DNA of 64,000 nucleotides from Eleusine coracana subsp. coracana (GCA_032690845.1 CM064417.1:23414808-23478807), one strand, 5' to 3'. Counted from the stretch's first letter, positions 20,504 to 32,412 are shown. Notes: generated from the letters alone by a model not told the origin. Made by a program: numbers and translations.

Positions 20504-20828
20504 TGAAAGTGCATCTAGGCCTCCATGTGGGTTTTGGTTGATTAATGATGAACAATTAAAGGACTAATAATATTTGCTAAGTAGATGAACAGGGAAATAT
20601 TTAGGTAAATCAAATACTACCCTCCAAAATGAAAAGAAAAAGGAAGAAGGAAACCGATGACTCCAAGTTCTTTTTCTTAGTTTTTAAGTCATAGATATAC
20701 CGTACTACCAAGATGGACACAACAAAGAAAGTGGTGAAATTGACCAAGTGCTCAAATTTCTAACATCATATTGCATTCCCAAAGCCTAAGTTACCTATCT
20801 CTTCTCTAGGACCCGAACTAGTCTGAAA

Positions 20829-21285
20829 ACTAGCGGACTAGGCCGGCATGGGGCAAAACAGAACCATTCTTGGTTCTAGAGTCGACCTAGCCGGACTAAG
20901 ACACTTAAATCCAGACTAAGACGAAAACAGGGTCGGCCGGACTAGGACAACAGCGGCCAGACTAATACGGCTCAGGGTCAAACCTAGGAATGCTATCTCT
21001 GGTCTTGGGCTCATCCAAACTACGCCGGCAATTTTCGGACTAGGCCGGGTAGATGACCCATCCGGACTAAGATGGCTTCAGGCGGACTAAGACGGTAAAT
21101 AACCATTCTAGAAAGTTTAACCTTCGGGGAGTTGTTTGATCCGGACTAGGCCTGGTATTTCCTGACTAGTCCGGGTCACTAACACTTAGCCGTTTTTAGG
21201 GGTCGGTTGAGCGTTCGGGTTATTTTTGAACCCCAGGGCCGGACTAGTCTGGGCCCCAACATCGGACTAAGCCGGGTCTGACCCC
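20829..21285. repeat. Cluster of degenerate GGACTA(A/G)GNCGG motifs in the CopB 5' LTR
   Basis: More than ten copies of a 12-15-bp motif such as CGGACTAGGCCGG and CCGGACTAAGACG fill this part of U3, ending about 25 bases before the TATA box. The 3' LTR has the same cluster at about 31080-31555. Single or paired copies, some inverted (CGTCTTAGTCCG), also occur at 21955-22020, 28005-28110, 28660-28695 and 32270-32335. Confidence 0.8.
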
Positions 21286-21310
21286 TCAAGGGCTCTTTTC
21301 CTCTCCTCTC

Positions 21311-21319
21311 CTATAAATA
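21311..21319 (+). promoter_or_regulatory. TATA box in the CopB 5' LTR
   Basis: CTATAAATA follows a pyrimidine-rich CTCTCCTCTC run and is preserved in the 3' LTR (31587-31595). The element transcript would start about 30 bases downstream. Confidence 0.75.
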
Positions 21320-22105
21320 TACCCCTTCATCCCCAAAGTGTCGTTGGCCACTCCAAAGAGCTGAAAAAGCAAATCTGAGCACTCTTGAGCTTCTCCATCT
21401 CTCCCCCAAGCTTGCTACTTCAATTCTTGAGGGATTGAGAGGAGATTTGTGAGGATATGAGTGAGCCACCTCATATTGCATTGGAGCACTTCGGCTTCTC
21501 TTCACCATTGGTATTGCTTGTGTTTGTTACTCTTGGGGATTCATCCCCTAGACGGTTAGGCATCGCCTAGTGATCCCAAGCTTGTGGATTAATAGTGGAA
21601 AACTGAGCTTGACCATTGTGGTTGCTTGGAAGAGGTTCTAGGGTTGAGAGCAACCCAGTCCTTTGTGGACTCCTCAACGGAGACGTAGGTTTCTTTGTGG
21701 GACTAAACTTTGGTGAACAAATCTTTGTGTCATGTGTTCTTGTTCTTGTTCTTATTGTTCATATTCACTATTTATGCCATATTATTGTGTCTTGCTTAAA
21801 TGACTTGTGTAGCTTGTTCACTAGCTTACTTGTACTATTTTAATCTTCCTAGTAATTGATATTACTTGTCTCTAGCTCCTGGTATATTTGTTGTTCCATA
21901 GATTTCGATCTAGAGCTTGTTCTACAATCTTTTGTGTCTAGGACCCGGACTTAGACGCTAACCCTAGCGGACTAAGACACCAACCCAGACTAGGATGCCA
22001 ACACTTGCGTCTTAGTCTGGCCTCTGTCTAAACTAATTGTTTTAATTAGTGGTTCATAGGAGTATTTGCCTATTCACCCCGCCCCCCCTCTAGGCAACTT
22101 TCAAT

Positions 22106-22117
22106 TGGTATCAGAGT
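22106..22117 (+). other. Primer binding site of CopB (initiator tRNA-Met)
   Basis: TGGTATCAGAGT follows the LTR after two bases. The last base differs from the usual TGGTATCAGAGC. Confidence 0.9.
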
Positions 22118-22156
22118 AGGTATCTCCTACAAGGCCTCACCGCTTGGAGATCAAAG

Positions 22157-24548
22157 ATGACAAACCTCGAGGATAATCAGGAAACAATTCCAGAAACGTC
22201 CGGAGATAACAAAAATGGCAAGAACCCAAAGGTTCACAGGAACGGTAGCAAAAGCAAGAGCAACAAGAGTGGCAGGAGCTCAAAGCCAAGAGAAAGCACT
22301 ACCAATGTTGATGACGACTCAAGTGATGGATGTGCTTCCTCTACCAACACAAAGAAGAAGAAAAAGGAAGATAAGAAATTCCATGCTATTCGTTTTGATT
22401 ACAATCATTTAAATCCTAACTCCAACTTCATGACCATCCACATGGGTAAGCCGCCTCATTTTGATGGGACGCACTATACCAAGTGGAGGAAAAACATGAA
22501 GTTGCATGTACTATCGGTGCATCTGACTCTTTGCAAAATTGTGACCATAGGTATTGAGCTGTCGGACAGTGATGATGATGAAGAAGAACTGTCATTGGAG
22601 CAACAACATGACATTCATCGCAATGCTCAAGCAACCGCCATCATTCTCTCATCCTTGAACCAAGAGCAATTTGACATGGTTGATGGTTTAGAGGTTGCCA
22701 AGGAAATTTGGGATACACTCAAGATGGCCCATGAAGGTAACAAGACAATAAAAAGCGGCCAAGATTGAGTTTATTGAAGGTGAGTTAGGACGGTTTGTGA
22801 TTGAGGACAATGAAAGTCCTCAAGCTATGTACAATCGCCTCAAAGTCATGGTGAACAAAGTTAGATCCTATGGAAGCAAAGCTTGGACCGATCATGAAGT
22901 ATGCAAAAGGATGCTTAGAGCCTTTGCCATGAGGAATCCCACAATTTGCACATTGATACGTGAACATCCATTGTTTGACAAGATGACTCCTGATGAAGTC
23001 CTTGGAAGGTTCATCATCAAGAAATGATGGAGAGAGAAGCCGAATATGTGAAGAATCTTGCTAGAAGTGCGGCCATGTTGAAAAACAATGAGATAACACT
23101 CAAAAAAAGCAAAGAGAAGAAACTTGAAGAAAGCTCAAGTGAAGAAGAAAATAAAAGCTCAAGTTCTAAAAGTGATGATGAAGACATAACTCTCTTCATA
23201 AAAAGATTCAAGAAGTTCATAAGAAAAGAACGTCATGGTGATAAGAAAGGAAAGTCAGAATGAAGAACCAAGAGGAATTGCTAAAAGTATGGCAAGCCCG
23301 GACATTTCATTGCGAATTCTCCAAATGAGAGAAAAGGAGAAAGGGATGACAACAAAGATAGAAGGAACAACAAAAAGAAACATTCCGGTGAAGCACACAT
23401 TGGAAAAACATGGGACACCAATGATGAGGATTCCGATGATGAGAATGGTCATGTAGCAACCATGGCCATCCACAAGATTTCATCAAGCAAGACTCTCTTC
23501 TCCAACCTCAATGAAGAGAAGGAATTCAACCACAAGTGCTTCATGGCAAAAGAGAGCAAACACAAGGTATCATCACAACCTTCCCACCTCCCAAATATAC
23601 CTCAAGTGATGATAAAAGTGATGATGATAGTGATAATGAATTTGAACCCTTACTTGAGGGGTTAAGTAAAAATGCTCTCTACAAGATTAAGAAGCTTGTG
23701 GAGGAATTGGAAGAAAGAGATTAGATTCTTGAGAAACAAGAAGACTTGCTCATCCTTCAAAAGGAGAGAAACCTTGAGCTTGAGAATCTCTTAAAACTTG
23801 AGCAAAATAAGAATGAGGTGTTGGACCAAGAATTTGCCAAAAGCAAGGAGACTATTACTAGTCTTAAGGACTCAAATATTGCTCTTCAAGGCGAACATGT
23901 GTCTTGAAAAAGGAACATGTGGAACTTAAAGTGCAATTTGATGTCCTTTGGTCTACCAAACCCTCTTTTTCCTCAAGTGCGCCTCACTCTTCCGAAGCCT
24001 CCACAAGTCAAGGATGTGCTAGGTGCTACAATGTTGATGTTGATGCTTGTGCTACTAATGTCAAATTGGTTAAAGATTTGAAAAAGAAAGTTGAAGGTCT
24101 AACAAGCCAAGCACAACCGAAGAAGAAATCAAGTGATGAGGAAAAAGTTAAGTATGCAAGAGGTGTATACACAAACACAAGACGTCCTCACATCATGGAT
24201 GGCATTGGTTTCAAGCATGGTGCCAAGCACCATGCTAGAGAGGTGAAAAATAGAAAGGAGTTCCTAAAATTCACCAAAGGAGGCACATACTCAAAGAAGC
24301 AAGAAGAGCCCAAAGCCACTAATGATTTCTCTTATGGTTACAATGCTAATGCTTCTAGAGTGCATTCCATACTTTTTCATGATTTTGATACCTCTTATTT
24401 TTTAGTGAGAAACAAGTATGGAAATGTTTTTGCCAAATATGTTAGGCCACGCAACAAGCAACCTAAGACTTGTGTGTGGGTGCCCAAGGTACTTGTTACT
24501 AATGTGAAAGGACCCAAGAAAAAACGGGTACCTAAAACCAAGGCTTGA
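22157..24548 (+). pseudogene. CopB gag, broken into several frames
   Basis: Begins MTNLEDNQETIPETSGDNKN, 40 bases after the PBS, with a Lys/Ser-rich N-terminus and then the capsid domain (MGKPPHFDGTHYTKWRKNMK, EIWDTLKMAHEGN). Frameshifts near 22765 and 23025 divide it. The zinc knuckle region (about 23275-23320) reads KYGKPGHFIANS after a stop, with two of the ligand Cys positions changed. A long helical C-terminal part (KKVEGLTSQAQPKKKS, 23904-24548) follows, as is usual for the large SIRE gag. The long acidic/lysine-rich tract at 23090-23260 is low complexity. Not functional. Confidence 0.85.
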
Positions 24549-25586
24549 TTTGTGTTCTAGAACTACTCCGGTGGAACAAGTTGGGTGATTGATAGTGGAT
24601 GCACAAATCACATGACCAGAGACAAGAGTATGTTCAACATATTGCAAGAAAGTGACTCAAACTCATGGATCACTTTCGGTGAAAATAGGAAAGGAAAAGT
24701 CTTGGGAAGTGGTAACATTTCTATTTCTCCCGAGCATTCTCATTATAAGGTTTTGCTTGTTGATAGTGTTGACTTCAATTTGTTGTCCATCTCACAACTT
24801 TGTGGGATGGGTTATAATTGTTTGTTCAACGATGAGGGTGTGACTGTCTACAAGAGAAGTGATGGCTCACTCTCTTTTAAGGGTGTGTTAAAAGGGAAGC
24901 TTTATGTTGAGGATTTTTCCTCGAATGAAACAGAACTTGACACATGCCTGATAGCGAAAGCTAACATGGGTTGGCTATGGCACCGAAGGCTTTCCCATGT
25001 TGGTATGAGAAATCTTCACAAGCTCCAAAAAGGGGGTCACATCCTAGGACTAACCGATGTTGTATTTGAGAAAGATAGGCATTGTGGAGCATGTCAAGCC
25101 GGAAAGCAAGATGGAGCACCACATCCCGCCAAAAATGTGATGACTACAAAAAGGCCATTGGAATTACTTCACATGGATTTATTTGGTCCAATTGCCTATA
25201 TAAGTTTTGGCGGTATCAAATTTGGTTTAGTAATTGCTGATGATTTTAATCATTTCACTTGGGTATTCTTTTTGCATGATAAAAGTGAAACACAAGGAGT
25301 ACTAAAGAAATTCTTGAGAAGAGCTCAAAATGAATTGGAGTTGAAAATCAAGAGGATAAGAAGTGACAACAAGATGGTGTTCAAGAACACTCAAGTAGAA
25401 GAGTTTCTTGAAGAAGAAGGCAACAAGCATGAATTTTTGGCACCCTATACTCCACAGTCAAATGGGGTGGCCAAAAGAAAGAATCGTACACTCATTAAGA
25501 TGGCAAGAACAATGCTTGATGAATACAAGACCTCCGACTGCTTTGGGGCTGAAGCTATCAACACGGCCGTTCATGCTACAAACTGA
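24549..25586 (+). pseudogene. CopB protease and integrase, active site altered
   Basis: The frame carries a protease (WVIDSGCTNHMTRDKSMF) and then integrase: WHRRLSHVGM with CGACQAGK (zinc-binding HHCC), HMDLFGPIAY (first Asp), RSDNKMVFKN (second Asp). At the third position, where copia integrases have Glu, the sequence reads NGVAKRKNRT, so the catalytic Glu is a Lys. The frame stops at 25586 inside the integrase, and integrase C-terminal sequence continues downstream in another frame. Strand-transfer activity would be lost even without the stop. Confidence 0.85.
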
Positions 25587-25619
25587 CTCTATCTTCACCA
25601 AAACCTAAAGAAAACATCA

Positions 25620-26921
25620 TATGAGCTCCTCACCAGTAACAAACCCAATGTCTCTTATTTTCATGTCTTTGGGAGCAAATTCTTTGCACTTAACAAAAGA
25701 GGAATGTCATCAAAGTTTGCTCCTAAAGCCTATGAATGCATCTTTCTTGGTTCTGATTCAAATTTGCACGCTTACCGTGTCTTCAACAAGGACTTCGGTT
25801 GTGTTGAAATCACGAGTGACGTGCAATTTGATGAAACTAATGACTCTCAAGGGGAGCAAGTTGATCTTGATGTGCTAGATGACGATGAGGCTCCATGTGA
25901 TGCATGGAGAAGAATGGCCATAGGTGATATTCAACCACGTGATCCTAGTCATGATCACGTGGATCCTTCATCAAATCAAGCTTCTCCACCCACACAAGAT
26001 GATGATGAAGATCAAAATGTTGGCAATGATCAAGGGGGAGAAGATGAAGAAGATACAAGACCACAAGTTGCACATCCAAGGGTACACCAAAGTGTGCAAC
26101 GAGATCACCCCATGGACAACATTCTTGGTGACATTGAAAAAGGGGTAACAACTAGATCACGCATTGCTACATTTTGTGAACATTACTCTTTTGTGTCTTC
26201 TTTTGAGCCATTTAAGATAGAAGATGCACTACGTGATCCGGATTGGGTGTTGGCCATGCAAGAGGAGTTGAACAACTTCGAAAGAAATGAAGTATGGACT
26301 TTAGTGGAGAGACCAAAGCAAAATGTTGTGGGCACCAAATGGGTGTTCCGTAATAAACAAGATGAGCATGGTGTGGTGACAAGAAACAAGGCACAACTAG
26401 TGGCAAAAGGTTATTCACAAGTTGAAGGTTTGGATTTCGATGAAACTTATGCTCCCATAGCTAGGCTTGAATCAATTCGAATATTACTTGCCTATGCTAC
26501 TCACCATGATTTCAAGCTATATCAAATGGATGTGAAAAGTGCCTTCCTCAACGGGCCAATTATGGAGGAAGTGTATGTGGAGCAATCGCCGGGCTTTGAA
26601 GATGACAAGTATCCTAAGCATGTATTTAAACTCAAAATGCTCTATGGGCTTAAGCAAGCACCTAGAGCATGGTATGAATGCCTTAGAGATTTTCTTATTA
26701 ATGATGGACTTAAAATTGGCAAAGCCAATTCTACTCTTTTCACAAGAAGAGTTGATAATGATATATTTGTGTGCCAAATTTATGTCGATGACATAATATT
26801 TTGTTATACTAACAAAGCTTTTTGTGATGAGTTTAGTTCTACCATGACCAAGAGGTTTGAGATGTCTATGATGGGTGAACTATCATTCTTCCTCGGTTTT
26901 CAAGTGAAGCAACTCAAGTAA
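25620..26921 (+). pseudogene. CopB integrase C-terminus and reverse transcriptase
   Basis: One frame carries the integrase tail (AYECIFLGSDSNLHAYRVFN), an acidic linker (ASPPTQDDDEDQNVGNDQGG), then RT: KWVFRNKQDEHG, MDVKSAFLNGP (motif A), LYGLKQAPRAWYE, QIYVDDIIF (YVDD active site near 26783). It ends with a stop at 26921 (QVKQLK) while RT-connection sequence continues in the same frame. RT motifs are complete, so this is the best preserved domain of CopB. Confidence 0.88.
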
Positions 26922-27667
26922 GGGACGTTCATAAGTCAAACAAAATATACTCAAGATATTCTCAAAAAGTTTGACATGAAGAACACCAAGCCCATCAAAA
27001 CGCCGATGGCCACAAATGGGCACCTCGACCTCAACATGGGAGGCAAAGCGGTGGATCAAAAGGTATATCCCTCCATGATTGGCTCCTTGCTTTACCTTTG
27101 TGCATCTAGGCCTGATATCATGCTTAGTGTGTGTATGTGTGCAAAGTTTCAAGCTGCTCATAAAGAGTGCCATTTAAGGCCGTTAAAAGAATTTTACGAT
27201 ATTTGGTTCATACTCCCAACCTAGGGCTTTGGTATCCTAAGGACTCCACATTTAAGCTTATTGGTTATTCTGATGCCGATTATGCGGGGTGTAAGGTTGA
27301 TAGGAAAAGCACATCCGGGACATGCCAATTCTTGGGTAGGTCCCTTGTATCATGGTCATCCAAGAAACAAAATTCCGTTGCCCTATCCACAGCCGAAGCA
27401 GAGTATGTTGTAGCCGGTAGTTGTTGTGCTCAACTTCTATGGATGCGACAAACTCTAAAGGACTTTGGTTACACTATGAACAATGTTCCTCTCCTATGTG
27501 ACAATGAGAGTGCAATAAAGATAGCCAATGATTCCATTGATCACAACCGCACAAAGCACATAGACATTAGACACCATTTCTTGAGAGATCATACTATCAA
27601 AGGGGATATCTTGATTAGTCATGTGCACACCGATAAACAATTGGCTGATATATTCACCAAGCCATAA
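26922..27667 (+). pseudogene. CopB RT connection and RNase H
   Basis: After the stop at 26921 the frame continues (FDMKNTKPIKTPMATNGHL, SMIGSLLYLCASRPDI), then shifts near 27170 into the RNase H frame: SDADYAGCKVDRKSTSG, STAEAEYVVAG, CDNESAIKIA, ending QLADIFTKP at 27667. RNase H would remove the RNA strand during cDNA synthesis. The catalytic acidic residues are present, but the product is cut off from RT. Confidence 0.85.
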
Positions 27668-28789
27668 GATGAGAAAACATTTTGTGAGCTTAGGAATGAG
27701 CTAAATATCATTGAATCTAGGAATGTGGCTTGAAATGTTGCGCATTTGATGTGGCATAGGATAGATATTTGAAAAAAAAGGGATTGCAAAAATATTGATT
27801 ATTTATCTATTTTTTGAAAACCTTTTGTATTTGATTTCTTGCATAATGTTGATATGAATGTGACTACTGTTGAATTGTTTGATTGATTGCTGGTCTCATT
27901 AATGAAACAATATTTTGAAAAACTATGTCCAAAATGATCAACAAGATCTCGCTATCTAAAGGATAAATTCTGCTCTTATATATGCCCTCCGTGTCAACAG
28001 TTGCCAGACTTAGACGGCCCTGTCAGTGTCTTAGTCCGGCCCTGTTATTTTCTTCAAGCTTCAGTCAGGAGCAGGACTAGGACGCCAACCCTAGCGTCTT
28101 AGTCCGGCATTGGGTTTTCACTTATAACCTTCGGGGACTTACCCTTAGTTCAACTCTCTTCCTTTTTCTTCCCAAACTCAACTCCTCTCTCCCCAAATAG
28201 TGCCCAGGCGACCAAGGAGACCTCTCCAGCGATCTCACTCCTCCTCTATTGACTTGATGTTCTCGGCCGAAAATATTCCTTGGGGCGCGGCCAAGTCTGA
28301 GGCCCCACCATTTTGAAGATTCTCTTCCCCTCTTTCAAGGTACCTAGGGTTCCCTCAATTGTTTCTTTCAATCCTTAGATGCCCTAGGATTTTCTTCAAT
28401 GTGAATGGTGTAGATGACTCCTATGACATCATTTGGGTACTTAGTGCTTCACATGATTAGGGGGATGTCGATTGGTTGATTTGCTACCATTGTTAGGTTT
28501 CGACACTGACAGGACCTAGACTAGGATAGCTCTGTTCCGTCTATGTCCGGGTATTGATGATCAAAACCTTTGATGTTTGCTTCAGATGAACACACCATTG
28601 TTTTCTGCTCCCATTGAATGCTTGGATAACAAATTGTCTAGTGTATTCTGTCAGTACCCGGACTAAGCCGGCCTTATGGCGTCTTAGTCCGCCTCTTGGC
28701 AGAATGAACTACTCTTTGTTTTGTTAATTATCATTTGATCTCTCCTACCCGTTTGGCCCTTATCCATTGTATTCATATCTCTCAGGAGT
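27668..28789. other. CopB spacer between pol and the extra ORF
   Basis: About 1.1 kb of AT-rich sequence with no recognisable protein. It contains scattered copies, in both orientations, of the GGACTAAGNCGG motif that fills the CopB LTR U3 (28005-28110 and 28660-28695). SIRE-type elements usually have such a spacer. Confidence 0.6.
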
Positions 28790-30270
28790 CATGGCCAGTG
28801 GTGAAGACAGGGGCAAGAGCAAGAACCGTGTGAACATGGCGGGCTATCAACGCCGCCCCAAAGCAAAGACCGCCCCTCGCAGTGGCAGCAGCAGTGCCGG
28901 TACCGGAGAAATTTTCTTGTAGCCTAGAGATGATGTGATTGAGGAGGAGCCAGTTGCGGATGTCCCACAGCAGCAGCAGCAGCCACCCCTTTAGTGGGAG
29001 ATAGGTCCTCTTGTCATGGCACCACCACTTGAGGACCCCAACCATCCAAGGAGAGTCAAGGATTACACTAAGGATCTGGGTGCAGCATCGAGGATGAGGG
29101 ATGATGATTCGTATGCTTCGCCTCGGGAATCCCCTGACCCTCGCTTTTGGAGTCACTTTCATGCGGAGTTCTACTCCTCCACCTATCTCCACAAAGTGAC
29201 TCTGGTGATTGAAGCTCAATGGGTCGATTGGGACTATCTGGAGAATAGAGCCATCCTAGAGTTTCTAGAAGTGGCAGAAGCTTGCAAGCACCATGGTGTG
29301 TATGACTTGATGGCTCTTCTCCACTGTCTACTTCACCACTAGCGGTAGCAACCCTAAATTGATATGGATGACAAACGGGGAGAAATACACTATCACCTAC
29401 AAGAGGTTTGCTGCCATTCTTGGTCTCCGACAAAGTCTCAAGTCATCCAAGCGCATTCATGAGGAGACAGTGATGAGCCCGGATGACATGTTCTCTATGT
29501 ATGAGAGAGGAGTTGCAGTTGCTCCTCCCAATGTTCATGGATTTCTTCCCTTCTTCACGGTTCTCAACCGTTGTGTGAGGAAGACACTTGGGCCCAAGGA
29601 TGGAGATGCATCAAGTGTTCCTACCAACTTGAGGAACTTGCTTACTAGGCTTCGTCAGAAAGTAAAGTTCAATGCATTTGACTTCATTTAGAAGGAGACC
29701 TATACTATTTCCATCACTCCGGCTCGGTCTTGCTGCTATGGACCATACATTATGAAGATGATCGAGGAAGTTAGCAAGCTCACCTCTGTCAAGGATGTGC
29801 CTCACAAGCCCTGGAGGCCTCAGAAGCCCGTCTCCTTGGTCTCTTCCTGGTCTACATGAGGTGAGAGTTCTAGTTCAGCTGCTCCATCTTCTTCCCATGG
29901 AAGCAATACTCTTTTCCAGTTCCTCTCGAGCTCGTTTTGTCTTGGGCGTGATGCAAACATGAAGCTAGACAATGAAAGGAGAGAAAGGAAGAAAACACAA
30001 GGACTCTCAAGCAACTTTCAGCTCAGCATCAATTCACTCCAGCTCCTTCTCCACCCGATTCCGATGACAATGACTCTCCTCCACGTCACTATCCACATCC
30101 CACTCTCTCTTTCCCTAGGGAGGACCATGAGTACTTTGGCATCACCGAGAGGGACATAGAGGAGGCTACCGGTGCTGCGGGTGAGAGGGAAGGTGAGGGT
30201 GATGGGGATGGCAATGGCCATGAGGATGAGGAGAGTGAGCCTAGTGGTAGTGAGTATGATGGCAGCGAAT
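28790..30270 (+). pseudogene. CopB post-pol extra ORF (SIRE env-like position), broken
   Basis: Opens at ATG 28790 (MASGEDRGKSKNRVNMAGYQ) with a basic N-terminus, then has stops near 28919 and 28993. It continues with a helical region (FWSHFHAEFYSSTYLHKV, LENRAILEFLEVAEACKHHG, 29016-29342), a frameshift near 29345, and KLIWMTNGEKYTITYKRF leading into AAILGL (29359-29691), with another stop at 29691. The C-terminal part is Ser- and acid-rich. Position after pol matches the env-like ORF of SIRE elements, but I see no clear signal peptide or membrane anchor, so an envelope role is not supported. The WMT..Y.ITYKRFA segment resembles plant retrotransposon accessory proteins of the ATHILA ORF type. 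Confidence 0.55.
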
Positions 30271-30312
30271 GATCTCGATCTTTCGACCATTCTTTTTCCT
30301 TTTTGGTGTCTT

Positions 30313-30331
30313 GATGCCAAAGGGGGAGAAG
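30313..30331 (+). other. Internal polypurine-like site of CopB
   Basis: GATGCCAAAGGGGGAGAAG lies about 450 bases before the 3' polypurine tract. The same GATGCCAAAGGGGGAGAG block occurs in the old SIRE fragment at 34222, about 530 bases before its own 3' tract. The conservation suggests a second plus-strand priming site. Confidence 0.5.
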
Positions 30332-30759
30332 AAAGCTATCTAGTTGATCATGGACTTATTTTATTTTTGAAAATTTGTAATGTTTAAGACTATGTGATGT
30401 ATGATATGTGGTGTGCCTTCCTCTTATGTTTACATTTGGCTTTGTAAGACCATGTAAGACATATTTGTGATCTTTATGTAATGACTATGCTCTATGGATG
30501 TTATGTGTTGATGATCGATGATTGTTGACTATTTGTTTGCACTGATCCTTTATGCTCTCATCTATATCACCTGATTTTTTTAGGCACCCCACTGTTGCAA
30601 TGAATGTATGAGCTCTCAAAAGTAATGTCTTAGTAAGCATATGGATTGTTGTTGTATGAATCATTGATGCATAAATTTAGGGGGAGCTCTACATATATTT
30701 GTTGGAATAAAATTCTTTTTTATCTCATATGTAAGCTTTAATTGGTTGTCATCAGTCAC

Positions 30760-30773
30760 AAAAAAGGGGGAGA
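30760..30773 (+). other. Polypurine tract of CopB
   Basis: AAAAAAGGGGGAGA directly precedes the 3' LTR, whose first base has changed (AGAAAGTGC where the 5' LTR has TGAAAGTGC). Confidence 0.88.
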
Positions 30774-30774
30774 T

Positions 30775-32412
30775 AGAAAGTGCATCTAGGCCTCCGTGTG
30801 GGTTTTGGTTGATTAATGACAAACAATTAAATGACTAATGATATTTGCTAAGTATATGAGCAGGGAAATATTTAGGTGAATCAAAAACTACCCTCCAATA
30901 TGAAAAAGAAAAAGGAAAAAGGAAACCGATGACTCCTAGTTCTTTTTCTTACTTTTTAAGTCATAGGTACACTGTACTATCAAGAGGGACACAACAAAGA
31001 AAGTTGTCAAATTGACCAAGTGCCCAAATTTCTAACATCATATTGCATTCCCAAAGCCTAAATTACCTATCTCTTCTCCGGGACCCGACTAGTCCGAAAA
31101 CTGGTGGACTAGGCCGTCTTGGGGCAAAACAAAACCATTCTTGGTTCTGGAGTCGACCAGGCTGGACTAAGATGCTAAAATCTAGACTAAGACGGGAAAC
31201 ACGATCGGTCAGACTAGGACGGCAGCGGCCGGACTAAGATGGCTCAGGGTCAAACCCGAGAATGCTATTTCTGGTCTTGGGCTCATAAGGACTAGGCCGG
31301 CAATTTCCGGACTAGGTCGGGTAGATGACCCATCCGGACTAAGATGACTTGAGGCAGACTAAGACAGTAAATAACCAATCTAGAAAGTTTAACCTTCGGG
31401 GAGGTGTTGATCCAGACTAGGCCGGGTATTTCCGGACTAGTCCGGGTCAATAACACTTAGCCGTTTTTAGGGGTCGGTTGAGTGTCCGTGTTATTTTTGA
31501 ACTCCAGGGCCGGACTTGTCCGGGCCCCGATACCGGACTAAGCCGGGTCTGACCCCTCAACGGCTCTTTTCCTCTCCTCTCCTCTCCTATAAATATACCC
31601 CTTCGTCCCCAAAGTGTTGTTGGCACTCCAAAGAGCTGAAAAAGCAAATCTGCGGACTCTTGAGCTTCTCCAACTCTCCCCCAAGCTTGCTACTTTGATT
31701 GTTGAGGGATTGAGAGGAGATTTGTGAGGATTTGAGTGAGCCACCTCATATTGCATTGGAGCACTTTGGTTTCTCTTCACCATTGGTATTGATTGTGTTT
31801 GTTACTCTTAGGGATTCATCCGCTAGATGGTTAGGCGTCACCCGGGGCTCCCAAGATTGTGGTTGAAGACCCGGGAAGTTTGTATTGCCCTCCTTGCAAA
31901 GGATTAAGAGTGGAAAATCAAGCTTGACCTCTGTGGTTGCTTGGAAGAGGTTCTAGGGTTGAGAGCAATCCAGTCCTTTGTGGACTCCTCAACAGAGACG
32001 TAGGTTTCTTTGTGGGACTAAACTTCGGGGAACAAATCTTTGTGTCTTGTGTGCTTGTTCTTGTTCTTGTTGTTCATATGCACTATTTATGCCATATTGT
32101 TGTGTCTCACTTAAACTACTTGTGTAGCTGGTTCACTAGCTTACTTGTATTGTTTTAAGCTTCCTAGTACTTGACATTACTTGTCTCTAGCTCCTGGTAT
32201 ATTTGTTGTTCTATAGATTTTGATCTAGAGCTTGTTCTATAATCTGTCATGTGCAGGACTTGGACTTAGACGCTAACCCTAGCGGACTAAGACATCAGCT
32301 CGAACTAGGATGCCAACACTTGCGTCTTAGTCCGGCCTCTATCTAAACTAATTGTTTTAATTAGTGGTTCGTAGGGGTATTTGCCTATTCACCCCCATCT
32401 AGGCAACTTTCA
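30775..32412 (+). repeat. 3' LTR of CopB
   Basis: About 1638 bp, collinear with the 5' LTR plus a roughly 40-base insertion around 31865-31905. It carries a TATA box at 31587-31595 and its own GGACTAAGNCGG cluster. It ends GGCAACTTTCA at 32412, next to the ACACT duplication. Confidence 0.92.
31587..31595 (+). promoter_or_regulatory. TATA box in the CopB 3' LTR
   Basis: CTATAAATA after a CTCTCCTCTCCTCTC run, matching 21311-21319. From a 3' LTR it could drive readout transcription into 32413 and beyond. Confidence 0.7.

Larger units (their letters stand above)
20504..22103 (+). repeat. 5' LTR of CopB
   Basis: 1600 bp, TGAAAGT...ACTTTCA with a 7-base terminal inverted repeat. It has a TATA box at 21311 and a dense cluster of GGACTAAGNCGG-like motifs just upstream. 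The right edge is set by the PBS at 22106. Confidence 0.92.
20504..32412 (+). mobile_element. CopB: full-length SIRE/Maximus Ty1-copia element, decayed
   Basis: 11.9 kb between ACACT duplications (20499-20503 and 32413-32417). LTRs (20504-22103 and 30775-32412) start TGAAAGTGCATCTAGGCC and end GGCAACTTTCA, the pattern of grass SIRE/Maximus elements. The order is PBS, gag, protease, integrase, RT, RNase H, a long spacer, an extra ORF, polypurine tract. Every gene has stops or frameshifts. The LTRs differ by about 9% over the first 245 bases by eye, so the insertion is older than CrmA. Confidence 0.92.
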
